15,955 nucleotides of DNA, taken from NCBI GenBank assembly GCA_964462325.1, contig CAYWYQ010000016.1:1-15955 (forward strand), in the 5' to 3' direction. The translations under genes and the position numbers were made by a program. Below the pieces are notes generated by a model. It searched no databases. It was not told the DNA's origin and worked only from the letters and a program-made list of their open reading frames with translations. Position 1 is the stretch's first letter. Each line of letters opens with the position of its first letter. Positions 5,593-13,024 of the stretch are shown one piece after another. The DNA comes from CAYFMS01 sp964462325. GTDB lineage: Bacteria > Patescibacteriota > Patescibacteriia > UBA9934.

Positions 5593-7086
5593 TTATTTTA
5601 TTTTCTGATTGATGAGCTTGGTAACTATGGCCGGATCGGCATTACCTTTCGTTTCTTTCATCATTTGTCCAATGAGAAATTGCATCAACTTTGTTTCACC
5701 GGTTTTATATCTTTCGAATTCATCCGGATATCGTTCGATGACTGCATCGAGGGAAATAGCGAGCTCGTCATCATTGTCTACTCGCTTTGCTCCCATGTCT
5801 TCCATGATATGACTCGGGTCGCCACCCGTATCGAGCATTTTTCCCAGAACAAGTAACCCATTTGTATTTGTCAGTTGACCTGATGCAATCAAGATAATAA
5901 ATTCTGCAAAGTTTTCTGGAGTAATATCCATTGTCTTTACCTGTAACTTTTTCTCAGATAATAGCCCGGGTAGTTTATTGAGTACCCAGCTTGTGAAAAG
6001 TTTCATCAATTTCTTTCGCTCAACTTCCATTACTGCTGATTCGATATCTGGATGAGCATTGAGCCATGCGCCTAGCTCGCTTAAGGACTGTTCTGCAAAA
6101 TCAGCAAGGTTGACATCTTCCACGATTTGATAGGCGTCAGATTTTTTAAATCCATATTCCTCTATTAAGCGCTGTCGTTTCGCTTGAGGTAATTCTGGCA
6201 TTGTTTTTAGTGCTTGTGTTGCTTTGTCTCGTAGGTCCAGCGGAGGAATATCTGGTTCTGGGAAATAACGATAGTCAGCTTCCCCTTCTTTTGTTCTTTG
6301 ATCGACCGTCATTTGCTTTGGGTCATTCCAACCTCTTGTTGTTGTCATAGTAGGAGGCGTATTCATTTCCCATAATTTTGTCTGTCTCTTTATTTCGTAT
6401 TCAATAGATCGCTCGACTGCTTTAAAAGAGTTTACATTTTTAATCTCTGTCTTAGGATAGAGCTCTGCATCACCTACGGGTCGTAAGGAAATATTTACAT
6501 CACAACGTAGTTGCCCTTTTTCCATATCTCCATCAGATACACCAAGAGACCGCACAAGTGTACGCAATTCCTGTAAATACGTTTTTGCTTCCCCGGCGCT
6601 TTTGAAATGTGGTTTTGTTACGATTTCGCAAAGTGGAGTTCCTCCTCGATTAAAATCAATATATGTTTTTCCGTCTTCGCCGTGAATATTCTTTGCTGCA
6701 TCTTCTTCAAGATGCAATCGTTCAATTCCGATACGGACATTTTCATCAACACCAGGAACGTCCAAATCTAAAAATCCTTCAGACATGATTGGTAAGTCAT
6801 ATTGAGAAATCTGATACGCCTTTGGAAGATCGGGGTAAAAATAATGTTTGCGATCAAACTTAGACTGTCCAGCAATAGAACCGTTTAATGCTAACCCGAT
6901 AAGAATAGCCCAGTCTATTGCTTGTTTATTTGGAACCGGAAGCACTCCAGGGTGACCTAAGCAAACTGGGCAAATATAAGCATTTGCCGCCGCTAATTCT
7001 GCATCATTATTGCATCCGCAAAAGAGCTTCGTCTTTGTTTTGAGTTGAACATGTGTTTCAAGGCCGATGACAGGTTCGAGTTTCAT
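5593..7086 (-). CDS. gatB: Asp/Glu-tRNA(Asn/Gln) amidotransferase subunit B
   Basis: Subunit of the GatCAB transamidosome, which converts misacylated Glu-tRNA-Gln or Asp-tRNA-Asn to the amide form. From the ATG at 7086 it is 497 aa, the usual length. It starts with the signature KLEPVIGLETHVQLKTKTKLFCGC. A zinc cluster follows (FCGC then CPVC), with HYFYPDLPKAYQISQYD, then IDFNRGGTPLCEIV, LRCDVNISLRP and the EIKNVNSFKAVERSI block. The helical and YqeY-like tail is complete (ENFAEFI to the end, with QFLIGQMMKETKGNADP). A GTG 18 bases upstream is possible, but the ATG sits exactly where homologues begin. gatA and gatC are not in the window. It is the last gene of the dut - tmk-like - membrane protein - gatB run. 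Confidence 0.96.
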   Translation of the reverse strand: MKLEPVIGLETHVQLKTKTKLFCGCNNDAELAAANAYICPVCLGHPGVLPVPNKQAIDWAILIGLALNGSIAGQSKFDRKHYFYPDLPKAYQISQYDLPIMSEGFLDLDVPGVDENVRIGIERLHLEEDAAKNIHGEDGKTYIDFNRGGTPLCEIVTKPHFKSAGEAKTYLQELRTLVRSLGVSDGDMEKGQLRCDVNISLRPVGDAELYPKTEIKNVNSFKAVERSIEYEIKRQTKLWEMNTPPTMTTTRGWNDPKQMTVDQRTKEGEADYRYFPEPDIPPLDLRDKATQALKTMPELPQAKRQRLIEEYGFKKSDAYQIVEDVNLADFAEQSLSELGAWLNAHPDIESAVMEVERKKLMKLFTSWVLNKLPGLLSEKKLQVKTMDITPENFAEFIILIASGQLTNTNGLLVLGKMLDTGGDPSHIMEDMGAKRVDNDDELAISLDAVIERYPDEFERYKTGETKLMQFLIGQMMKETKGNADPAIVTKLINQKIK

Positions 7087-7133
7087 ACGAAGCGAGTTTA
7101 GCACATTTTACCGTATCTGCAAGTGAAAATACA

Positions 7134-8033
7134 TTATTTTTTCGTTGCAGGTGCTGGTTTTTTATTGTTCGGTAACATGGTGTAGAGCACATAAATAGGA
7201 ACAATGGCAAGTGGCGTAAATATAGTGAAGAGAAGGAGTGTCACGAGTATATCTAGAGTACCACCAACTGTTTCGGTCATTACAGGTGAGAAGGTAAAGA
7301 GGTTGATAATAGTGGATCCAATAAAGAATGCAACGGTGGACACGACAATATAGAGAAGTGAAACAAAGAATGAGATTCCAATGAATGTGAAGAATACTTT
7401 CCAGAAAACACAGGTAACTTTTTTGCGAGAACCACGCAATGCATCCATAACACTCTTTCCTACGAGTACATATTCAAATTGGGCGAAGGTAAGCTCGACG
7501 GTATACTTTATCAGATAGACGAGTCCTACAATGATCCCAATAATAAAAAGTGCGATACCAATAAATCCAATAATAGGGTTCGCTGGTCCGTATCCACTCA
7601 TAGCAATAAGTATCGTTCCGGGCGCTATTGGAATAAGTATAGAAGCAAATTGAATGAGCGATACCAATACAGCGATAGCAAGTGACCCTGAGAACCATTT
7701 CCAAGATGAGCTCATCGTTTCGGATACATCAACTTTTTTCTTATTTGCAAGCGCATGGATGGCTCGAATAAGAGCAATCCCAATCCAAATTGAAACAATA
7801 GGTGTTACGATAAATGTAACAATGAGACTTGCGACACTCGCAATAATAGAGATCGGTGTAAATGTTTGATCGGCATTAACGAAAGGTAATTCATTATAGG
7901 ATGGAGTAAGGAAGAGTAAAATAAGTGTTAATACACTTACAATTCCAAACCATAAAGAAATACGCCAAAGTACTCCGATATTCTTCCGATAGAGATTCCA
8001 AGATGTATCTATGAATTTTCCAGGTGAAAACAT
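7134..8033 (-). CDS. Polytopic membrane protein of unknown function
   Basis: 299 aa and strongly hydrophobic, with about six membrane spans: roughly residues 22-43, 62-90, 115-137, 150-175, 210-240 and 258-282. The cytoplasmic-looking N-terminus (MFSPGKFIDTSWNLYRKNIGVLWR) and the later segment VGKSVMDALRGSRKKV resemble the repeated amphipathic 'W-Y-x-N' type helices of the DUF975 and glycerophosphodiesterase-membrane-domain-like proteins; this resemblance is weak and no catalytic residues are visible. The C-terminus is a lysine-rich tail (NNKKPAPATKK). It starts 2 bases after the stop of the kinase-like gene and ends 47 bases before gatB, so it is almost certainly co-transcribed with both. 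Confidence 0.8.
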   Translation of the reverse strand: MFSPGKFIDTSWNLYRKNIGVLWRISLWFGIVSVLTLILLFLTPSYNELPFVNADQTFTPISIIASVASLIVTFIVTPIVSIWIGIALIRAIHALANKKKVDVSETMSSSWKWFSGSLAIAVLVSLIQFASILIPIAPGTILIAMSGYGPANPIIGFIGIALFIIGIIVGLVYLIKYTVELTFAQFEYVLVGKSVMDALRGSRKKVTCVFWKVFFTFIGISFFVSLLYIVVSTVAFFIGSTIINLFTFSPVMTETVGGTLDILVTLLLFTIFTPLAIVPIYVLYTMLPNNKKPAPATKK

Positions 8034-8035
8034 AT

Positions 8036-8764
8036 TTAGGAATTAATGTTTAAGAGTTGTTTAAATAGTTGAGAGCTTGTGTCGAGTGTTGTTTGTAAAT
8101 TGGTACTTGTGTCAATTGTGTGAATATCTGTACCTTTATCTGTATAGATTTTTTGAAAGGTAGTTCCGTGAAATATGTCTTGAAATTTCATTAGATATTT
8201 TATTTCTCCATACATTCCTTTGGATGTATCTTCACGTGTATTGAGACGCTCTACGGCAATATCTGCATTTATATGTGTTAGAATAAGATGATCAGGCGCT
8301 TGTTGAATAGCGACCGCGTTTCCGGGAAGATTCATGACATCCTCTTGTGTCATTGTACCATCCATATTGCCTTGATACACAATAGATGTCGACACCGACC
8401 GGTCTTGTATGATTATTTTTCCCGATTCAAGTGCTGGTAGTATAAAACGCCTGTATTGGATATGTCGATCAAGAGAAAATGCATGAGCTTGCTCCATGGC
8501 GGAATAATGATTAGGATAGAAAGATATTTCTTTACGAATAGCTGACCCCGTCCATGCTTTTGTTGGTTCTATTGTGAAATAAATATCACAATCATCAACC
8601 GTGCTAAATTCAGGCATCTCAGTATGTTTCGAGAACCAATCTTGCGAGTCAAAATACGAAATGTTCTGCTCAGTGAGCATTGCTTGTATATGGCGAAGTA
8701 TCGTTGATTTTCCGCTTCCAGCTATTCCGTCAATAACAATGAAAATACCATTTCTATTATTCAT
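8036..8764 (-). CDS. tmk: Thymidylate kinase-like P-loop kinase
   Basis: Probably phosphorylates dTMP (or a related dNMP) to the diphosphate. 242 aa from the ATG at 8764; a TTG two codons upstream is an alternative. The P-loop GIAGSGKST sits near residues 12-20. IEPT matches the TMPK 'EPGGT' position, QDRSVSTSIVYQG matches DRxxxSxxAYQG, and TREDTSKGMYGEIKYL is the lid region. It is longer than the usual ~210 aa, mainly because of a Phe/Asp-rich insertion before IEPT (about residues 36-60). The enzyme is divergent, so substrate choice is uncertain. It follows dut immediately: the dut stop codon is 6 bases before this ATG. Confidence 0.8.
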   Translation of the reverse strand: MNNRNGIFIVIDGIAGSGKSTILRHIQAMLTEQNISYFDSQDWFSKHTEMPEFSTVDDCDIYFTIEPTKAWTGSAIRKEISFYPNHYSAMEQAHAFSLDRHIQYRRFILPALESGKIIIQDRSVSTSIVYQGNMDGTMTQEDVMNLPGNAVAIQQAPDHLILTHINADIAVERLNTREDTSKGMYGEIKYLMKFQDIFHGTTFQKIYTDKGTDIHTIDTSTNLQTTLDTSSQLFKQLLNINS

Positions 8765-8770
8765 ATACAA

Positions 8771-9202
8771 TTATTTTCCCGTTGAACCATGTCCTCCACG
8801 ATTTCGATCAATGATATTGTCAACTTCGTGAAATGTAACCTGTACGACAGGGAGAATAATCCCTTGCGCAATACGGTCACCCTTTTTTAACGAAATGACT
8901 TCTTCCCGTAGATTACGGGCGATGAGAAAGATTTCATCTTCTGGTCCGCAGTAATCAGAGTCAACGATTCCGACAGCATTCGCCATAGTTGTTCCATGCT
9001 TTATTGGGCCAGATCCACGTGAAGCGACCAGTAACATATGGTTATCAGGAACGGAAATGACAAGCCCTGTTGGTATCATCTTAATTTCATAGGCCTGCAA
9101 ATCAACATCTTCCACTAGGTGAAAATCAAATCCTGCTGCACCTGATGTTTTATATTCTGGGATAATAGCATTTGGGTGAACTTTTTTAATATTAACTTCC
9201 AT
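8771..9202 (-). CDS. dut: dUTP diphosphatase
   Basis: Hydrolyses dUTP to dUMP and PPi, keeping uracil out of DNA and supplying dUMP. 143 aa from the ATG at 9202, where trimeric dUTPases normally start. The five motifs are present: TSGAAGFDF (1), SRGSGPIKHG (2), AVGIVDSDYCG with the catalytic Asp (3), KKGDRIAQGIILPV (4), and RNRGGHGSTG (5). Motif 2 is atypical (RGSGPIKHG rather than PRSGLA). Motif 5 has His where many enzymes have Phe, a variant also seen elsewhere. A frame extension to 9274 has no dUTPase-like sequence and was not used. It is the first gene of the minus-strand run and diverges from the thymidylate synthase homologue at 9305. Confidence 0.93.
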   Translation of the reverse strand: MEVNIKKVHPNAIIPEYKTSGAAGFDFHLVEDVDLQAYEIKMIPTGLVISVPDNHMLLVASRGSGPIKHGTTMANAVGIVDSDYCGPEDEIFLIARNLREEVISLKKGDRIAQGIILPVVQVTFHEVDNIIDRNRGGHGSTGK

Positions 9203-9250
9203 ATGCTGTAGCTTAGCAAAGAAGTTAGCGAAATTAAAACGTTTTCCACA

Positions 9251-9259
9251 TGCGATAAT
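9251..9259 (+). promoter_or_regulatory. Possible extended -10 for the thyA-like operon
   Basis: TGCGATAAT gives an extended TG motif and a GATAAT -10 (9254-9259), 45 bases before the ATG at 9305. No convincing -35 is visible. This is a weak call. Confidence 0.35.
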
Positions 9260-9304
9260 TGCTGGAACAGTCAAAGTTGCTTAGGGTGGATTTAGATAGG
9301 TATT

Positions 9305-10141
9305 ATGACACGTTTTGATAGAATATACGCAGATTCAATTGCACGCATTATGCGCCTTGGGGCGGATTGCTTTAATGAACGTACGGGCTTACATACAAAA
9401 GCCATTCCGGGCTTTACATATGAGTTATACCCATCTGACGGCTTTCCCCTTCTAACACTTCGTAAAATTCCGGTCCGCCTTTTTGTGGCGGAGGTTATTT
9501 GGATGTTAACAGGAGAGAAAGATATGAGCTTCTTTCAAAAGTTCTCCCATGCTTGGGACGATTTTGCAGAAGACGACAATACGATGGAAACAGCCTACGG
9601 GTATCGTTGGCGTCACCATTTTGGTCGCGATCAATTGCTCGAGCTTGTTGAACATTTAAAACATGAGCCGTCATCGAGGCAGGGGGTTGTTATGATGTGG
9701 GATCCGTCTTCTGATGGTCTCCTTGGTATGAAAAAGAAAAATGTTCCTTGCCCGTTTGTGTGGATAACAAACATTATTCATAGAAAACTTAATTTGCACC
9801 TTGTGATTCGGTCTAATGACATGATGCTTGGAAATCCGCACGATATTGCCGGATTTGCTCTCTTGCAGTCCATGCTTGCGCAAGAGTTAAAGGTAAAATC
9901 TGGTAAATTAACAATTTCGATTTCACATGCGCATATTTATGAGAATCATTACGAACAAGCCTGGGAAATTGTCGAGAGAGCACGAACACATACACATAAG
10001 GAAATCAGATTGAATTTACCTGAAAATAGCTTTCAACGCGGACTCACAAAAGATGAATCTCTTGTGAAAGAGATAACAAAAAGTTTGAAAGAATATTATC
10101 AGCCTTTACCTCCGGTGAAGAGAATGAAAGTAGCAATTTAA
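9305..10141 (+). CDS. Thymidylate synthase family enzyme with Asn-to-Asp substitution
   Basis: 278 aa, full ThyA fold: NERTG (Arg for phosphate), AEVIWMLTG (catalytic Glu63), YGYRWRHHFGRDQL, SSRQ, nucleophile Cys149 in VPCPF, IRSND (169-172), GNPHDIAGFALL, and SHAHIYENH (His210, Tyr212). ThyA makes dTMP from dUMP and methylene-THF. Two substitutions stand out. The Asn that reads the uracil ring in ThyA (GLPFN, E. coli Asn177) is Asp180 here, and the His after the catalytic Cys is Pro150. Asp at this site is found in dCMP hydroxymethylase and is known to switch ThyA mutants toward dCMP. So the enzyme may methylate or hydroxymethylate dCMP rather than dUMP. I believe a similar PHD motif occurs in other CPR homologues, but could not check. 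DHFR follows after 1 base. I leave the symbol empty because the substrate is in doubt. Confidence 0.88.
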   Translation: MTRFDRIYADSIARIMRLGADCFNERTGLHTKAIPGFTYELYPSDGFPLLTLRKIPVRLFVAEVIWMLTGEKDMSFFQKFSHAWDDFAEDDNTMETAYGYRWRHHFGRDQLLELVEHLKHEPSSRQGVVMMWDPSSDGLLGMKKKNVPCPFVWITNIIHRKLNLHLVIRSNDMMLGNPHDIAGFALLQSMLAQELKVKSGKLTISISHAHIYENHYEQAWEIVERARTHTHKEIRLNLPENSFQRGLTKDESLVKEITKSLKEYYQPLPPVKRMKVAI

Positions 10142-10142
10142 T

Positions 10143-10643
10143 ATGAAAGTTAGTCTTCTCGCCGCCATGAGTTTGGATGGGTATATTGCACTTCATGATC
10201 ATCAAAATTCAATGGAGTGGACGAGTGATGCAGATAAGCAGTTCTTTGTAAAAAAAACGAAAGAATCAGGGGTGATGATTATGGGTCGTTCAACATATGA
10301 AACGATTGGCAGGTCTTTGCCGGGGAGGCGGATTATTGTCATGACGCGTTCGCCTGACGCATATGAAAATATACCAGGTAAAGTTGAGTTTGTCTCCAAT
10401 ACGCCAGAAAAGATTTTAGAACAATTACGTGGCTATGAAGAGGTGATTATTGCCGGCGGAGAATCTGTTTATACAGCATTTTTAGATTCTGGACTTGTCA
10501 CGGATCTTTTTCTTACCATTGAGCCAATTCTCTTTGGAGGTGGCGTGAAACTATATGAAGGATCTATGAAGAAACTGGTCTATATATCTTCAGAAAAAAT
10601 TGGTTCGCAAGCGTTATTGGTACATTATACATATGAAGCTTGA
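10143..10643 (+). CDS. folA: Dihydrofolate reductase family protein
   Basis: 166 aa. Regenerates tetrahydrofolate from the dihydrofolate released by thymidylate synthase, using NADPH. Family signatures: MKVSLLAAMSLDGYIA at the N-terminus, MEWTSDADKQFF (Trp plus an acidic residue at the folate site), MGRSTYETIGRSLPGRRIIVMTR for NADPH binding, and IIAGGESVYTAFL with the GG pair. The MSLDGYIA opening is shared with the RibD C-terminal reductase branch, so a reductase of another pterin or flavin precursor cannot be excluded. Its place directly after the ThyA homologue argues for DHFR, and also suggests that the ThyA homologue oxidises the folate, i.e. transfers a methyl rather than a hydroxymethyl group. 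Confidence 0.85.
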   Translation: MKVSLLAAMSLDGYIALHDHQNSMEWTSDADKQFFVKKTKESGVMIMGRSTYETIGRSLPGRRIIVMTRSPDAYENIPGKVEFVSNTPEKILEQLRGYEEVIIAGGESVYTAFLDSGLVTDLFLTIEPILFGGGVKLYEGSMKKLVYISSEKIGSQALLVHYTYEA

Positions 10644-11544
10644 ATATCCCTATCTACCAGAAGGAAGAGAAATACACTATGTAGGTAGTGATAATAAATT
10701 TATGATACAAGCAAAGGCTTTACAGAGCCATGGAGATCCTCTGTTCCCGGTTGGGGGTGTGCTTGTGAAGGATGGGGTTGTAATAGGGAAAGGTGCGAAC
10801 GGATTTAACAAAGGTCCGGGTCAAGATCCTCATATTTGTCCGCGTGTTGTACTTGAATGCCCGTCAGGAGAGGGGTATGATTTATGTTCTCTACATGATG
10901 CAGAAGGTCATTGTGAACGAATGGTTTTGAAGGACGCATATGAGTCTGGATGTGATCCAAATGGGGCAGATCTCTATATGTATGGACATTGGTGGGCATG
11001 TAAACCGTGCTGGGATGCTCTCATTGATGCGGGTGCGAATAAGGTGTTTCTTGTCGATGATGCGCATAACTTGTTTACGCGAGACAAGGTTCAGGCATCG
11101 GCATTTATTCCATCAGTTAAACGAGCTTATATTGCAGGTGCGCTATCGAATTTGGAGGAAGATGCAGGATCTCAATATCAGATGTATGAAGGAATAGGGG
11201 AGATATGTGAAGATTTAGGTATACATGCGCGTATTCCTCATATACATAATGGAGAAAATAAGAAAGAAAATCATGAAAAAGATCCTCGACAAGTATTTGA
11301 GTGGGGAAGTAATGAAGTGGCTGAGGCTGATGTTATTATAGCGGAAGTAAGTTATCCTTCACTTGGAACCGGGAGTGAAATTATGTATGCATGGCAATTA
11401 AAAAAGCCTGTCGTACTTTTATCACGTCGAGGTCAATATGTTTCAAAATTTGTGACAGGCAATCCAGCGGTTGTCTATCATGCTGAATATGGAAGTGTAG
11501 AAGAAGTACAGAAGGTGGCAAGAAATATTCTGAAGCAACTTTAG
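10633..11544 (+). CDS. Deoxycytidylate deaminase-like / DNPH1-like fusion
   Basis: 303 aa from the ATG at 10633, overlapping DHFR by 11 bases. N-terminal half: a zinc-dependent cytidine/dCMP deaminase-like domain with PVGGVLVKDGVVIGKGANG, a Cys/His-rich loop (residues 66-94), HCE (93-95; the usual HAE) and CKPC (123-126; the usual PCxxC). C-terminal half (from about 164): a nucleoside 2-deoxyribosyltransferase-type domain, KRAYIAGALSN and EADVIIAEVSYPSLGTGSE. The latter resembles DNPH1/Rcl, with Ser243 and Glu249 at the positions of its catalytic Ser and Glu; the partner Asp is not obvious. Human DCTD and DNPH1, separate proteins, deaminate hydroxymethyl-dCMP and then cleave the resulting hmdUMP. 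A fused version suggests the two steps are coupled here. Alternatively it could simply make dUMP from dCMP, with the second domain regulatory. Confidence 0.82.
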   Translation: MKLEYPYLPEGREIHYVGSDNKFMIQAKALQSHGDPLFPVGGVLVKDGVVIGKGANGFNKGPGQDPHICPRVVLECPSGEGYDLCSLHDAEGHCERMVLKDAYESGCDPNGADLYMYGHWWACKPCWDALIDAGANKVFLVDDAHNLFTRDKVQASAFIPSVKRAYIAGALSNLEEDAGSQYQMYEGIGEICEDLGIHARIPHIHNGENKKENHEKDPRQVFEWGSNEVAEADVIIAEVSYPSLGTGSEIMYAWQLKKPVVLLSRRGQYVSKFVTGNPAVVYHAEYGSVEEVQKVARNILKQL

Positions 11545-12194
11545 ATACCGAATGTATGTTTCAGAGATTGTATATCTCCGTTCACGAGTAGATCTCTCTC
11601 GTCTGATTTATCAACCTTATATTGAGGATGTCCTACACTTGAGTATTTTGCTTGCTGTAAACCGTGTATATTTGCTTCTTCCGTCGTGAGATTATCCGAT
11701 AATGTTTCAAAGACAACCTGGCAAATACGTTCTCCGGGATAGAGTCTTAGTACTTGATTACCAGCTTCATTTTTCATAGGGAATATTAAGTTTCCATTGT
11801 ACCCAGTATCGATGATACCTGAAAGTGAAAGGTTTATTCCACGACGATTTGTAGAGGTACGAGGGAAGAGAATGGCCATCAAGTCTGAAGCATTCATTTC
11901 AATATTTTCTAGACTTGTTCCAATAACAAATTCATTTGGGAGTAAATCAAAATACTGTCCAGGTTTCAAAATAATTTCATCAAATTGTTCGGAGTGATAA
12001 TCATCTTCTGCTATGGACACTTTCAGTGCATGCCTTCCATTGTCGGTCATAATCCAATTTTTTGGCACAAGGAATTTATATCCAAGTCTGAGATCGACCG
12101 CATGTGGTTGCATTTGAAATTTATCAAGGCCCGGATCGAATACAAGATCTTTATTTTGTATACGTTTATGGATTGATTTACGTGTAAGGATCAT
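11541..12194 (-). CDS. dCTP deaminase-like protein lacking the catalytic Glu
   Basis: 217 aa from the ATG at 12194 (AAGG about 10 nt upstream; a GTG three codons earlier is an alternative). It belongs to the Dcd/dUTPase superfamily: HAVDLRLGYKF, LKPGQYFDLLPNEFVIGTS, FPRTS, SGIIDTGYNGNLIFPMKN, LYPGERICQVVFE and a C-terminal AKYSSVGHP that matches the Dcd nucleotide-closing tail. Aligned by eye to E. coli Dcd (IDPGWSGCIVLEFYN), the catalytic Glu138 is Pro139 here, while the dUTPase-type Asp of 'IIDTGYNG' is kept (Asp129). It therefore probably does not deaminate dCTP and may be a dUTP or modified-dNTP diphosphatase, even though a normal dut lies nearby. It converges with the fusion gene and the two stop codons interlock (4-base overlap). 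Confidence 0.85.
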   Translation of the reverse strand: MILTRKSIHKRIQNKDLVFDPGLDKFQMQPHAVDLRLGYKFLVPKNWIMTDNGRHALKVSIAEDDYHSEQFDEIILKPGQYFDLLPNEFVIGTSLENIEMNASDLMAILFPRTSTNRRGINLSLSGIIDTGYNGNLIFPMKNEAGNQVLRLYPGERICQVVFETLSDNLTTEEANIHGLQQAKYSSVGHPQYKVDKSDERDLLVNGDIQSLKHTFGI

Positions 12195-12225
12195 ATTGAT
12201 CACACCTTACCATTTCTTTTCAAAA

Positions 12226-12250
12226 CAAAAAAACCACTCGAAAGTGGTTT
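12226..12250 (-). terminator. Intrinsic terminator of rplA
   Basis: On the minus strand, AAACCACT TTCG AGTGGTTT (12250-12231; UUCG tetraloop) followed by a T-run (12233-12227). It separates the ribosomal-protein unit from the Dcd-like gene, which then needs its own promoter. Confidence 0.88.
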
Positions 12251-12267
12251 CTGTTTTAATCTTGTAA

Positions 12268-12954
12268 TTAGATCTGTGTTGTATCAAGTTGAATCGCTGG
12301 ACCCATTGAACTCGCTATAAAAGCACTCCTCATAAAGGCACCCTTTACTCCGGGCGGCTTTGTTTTATTAAGAGCCTCGAGCATGGTCGTTAAATTCTCT
12401 TCAAGCTTTGCTTCGTCAAATGACGCTTTCCCAACGATTGCATGAATATTAGAGGTATTATCATTTTTAAAAGCGGTCTTTCCACCTTTTTGTTCCTCAA
12501 TCATTTTAGCAATATTCGGTCCAACAGTGTCGGTCTTTGGGTTTGGCATAAGCCCGCGCGGTCCAAGTACACGTGCAGCTTTTGCGAGTTTTGGCATCAT
12601 GATTGGTACCGCTACCGCAACATCGAATTCAATTTTTCCTGTTTGAACAATCTTGTCAATCGTTTCTTCTGTTCCGATGATATCTGCCCCAGCTTCCTTT
12701 GCTGCCGTTTCATTGGCGCTGTCTACGAATGCAGCAACGCGAATTACTTTTCCTGTTCCATGCGGCAATACAACGGTTCCTCGAATTTGTTGATCGCCTT
12801 TTTTTGGATCGATTCCTGTACGGAGATGTAATTCTATTGTCTCGTCAAACTTTGCTGTTGCAAGTTCTTTTACAAGTTTTACCGCTTCTGAAACGGTATG
12901 AAGCTTGCCTTTCTCAAGTTTTGCTTCTGCTTCTTTTATACGTTTTCCTGACAT
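12268..12954 (-). CDS. rplA: 50S ribosomal protein L1
   Basis: 228 aa, normal length. L1 binds helices 76-78 of 23S rRNA and forms the mobile stalk at the E site; it also represses its own mRNA. Signatures: MSGKRIKEAEAKLEKGK, FDETIELHLRTGIDPKKGDQQIRGTVVLPHGTGK, VLGPRGLMPNPKTDTV (the L1 signature), and GKASFDEAKLEEN near the end. The start at 12954 has no Shine-Dalgarno. A hairpin closely resembling the L1 site of 23S rRNA lies 12-38 bases upstream, which is where an autoregulatory site would act. The gene is separated from rplK by an inserted membrane-protein gene. Confidence 0.97.
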   Translation of the reverse strand: MSGKRIKEAEAKLEKGKLHTVSEAVKLVKELATAKFDETIELHLRTGIDPKKGDQQIRGTVVLPHGTGKVIRVAAFVDSANETAAKEAGADIIGTEETIDKIVQTGKIEFDVAVAVPIMMPKLAKAARVLGPRGLMPNPKTDTVGPNIAKMIEEQKGGKTAFKNDNTSNIHAIVGKASFDEAKLEENLTTMLEALNKTKPPGVKGAFMRSAFIASSMGPAIQLDTTQI

Positions 12955-12965
12955 ATTTGTTTTTA

Positions 12966-12992
12966 GTGGTCTACGCTCTTTCGAGCTCCCAC
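12966..12992 (-). promoter_or_regulatory. Putative L1 autoregulatory site before rplA
   Basis: On the minus strand: GUGG-GA-GCUC-GAAA-GAGC-GUAGA-CCAC. The outer helix GUGG/CCAC and the inner helix GCUC/GAGC flank an asymmetric GA / GUAGA loop, with a GAAA tetraloop on top. The L1 site of 23S rRNA has the same layout (GGUGG-GA-GGCU ... AGCC-loop-CCACC). Binding by free L1 would block the rplA start 12 bases downstream. In E. coli the site lies before rplK; here the clear copy lies before rplA. Confidence 0.7.
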
Positions 12993-13024
12993 GATATTAA
13001 TTTCGCATCTTAGTAATGGGCGAA

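Noticed and set aside
9203..9274. N-terminal extension of dUTPase
   Set aside because: The dUTPase fold starts at the 9202 ATG; the extension encodes unrelated residues and overlaps the divergent promoter region.
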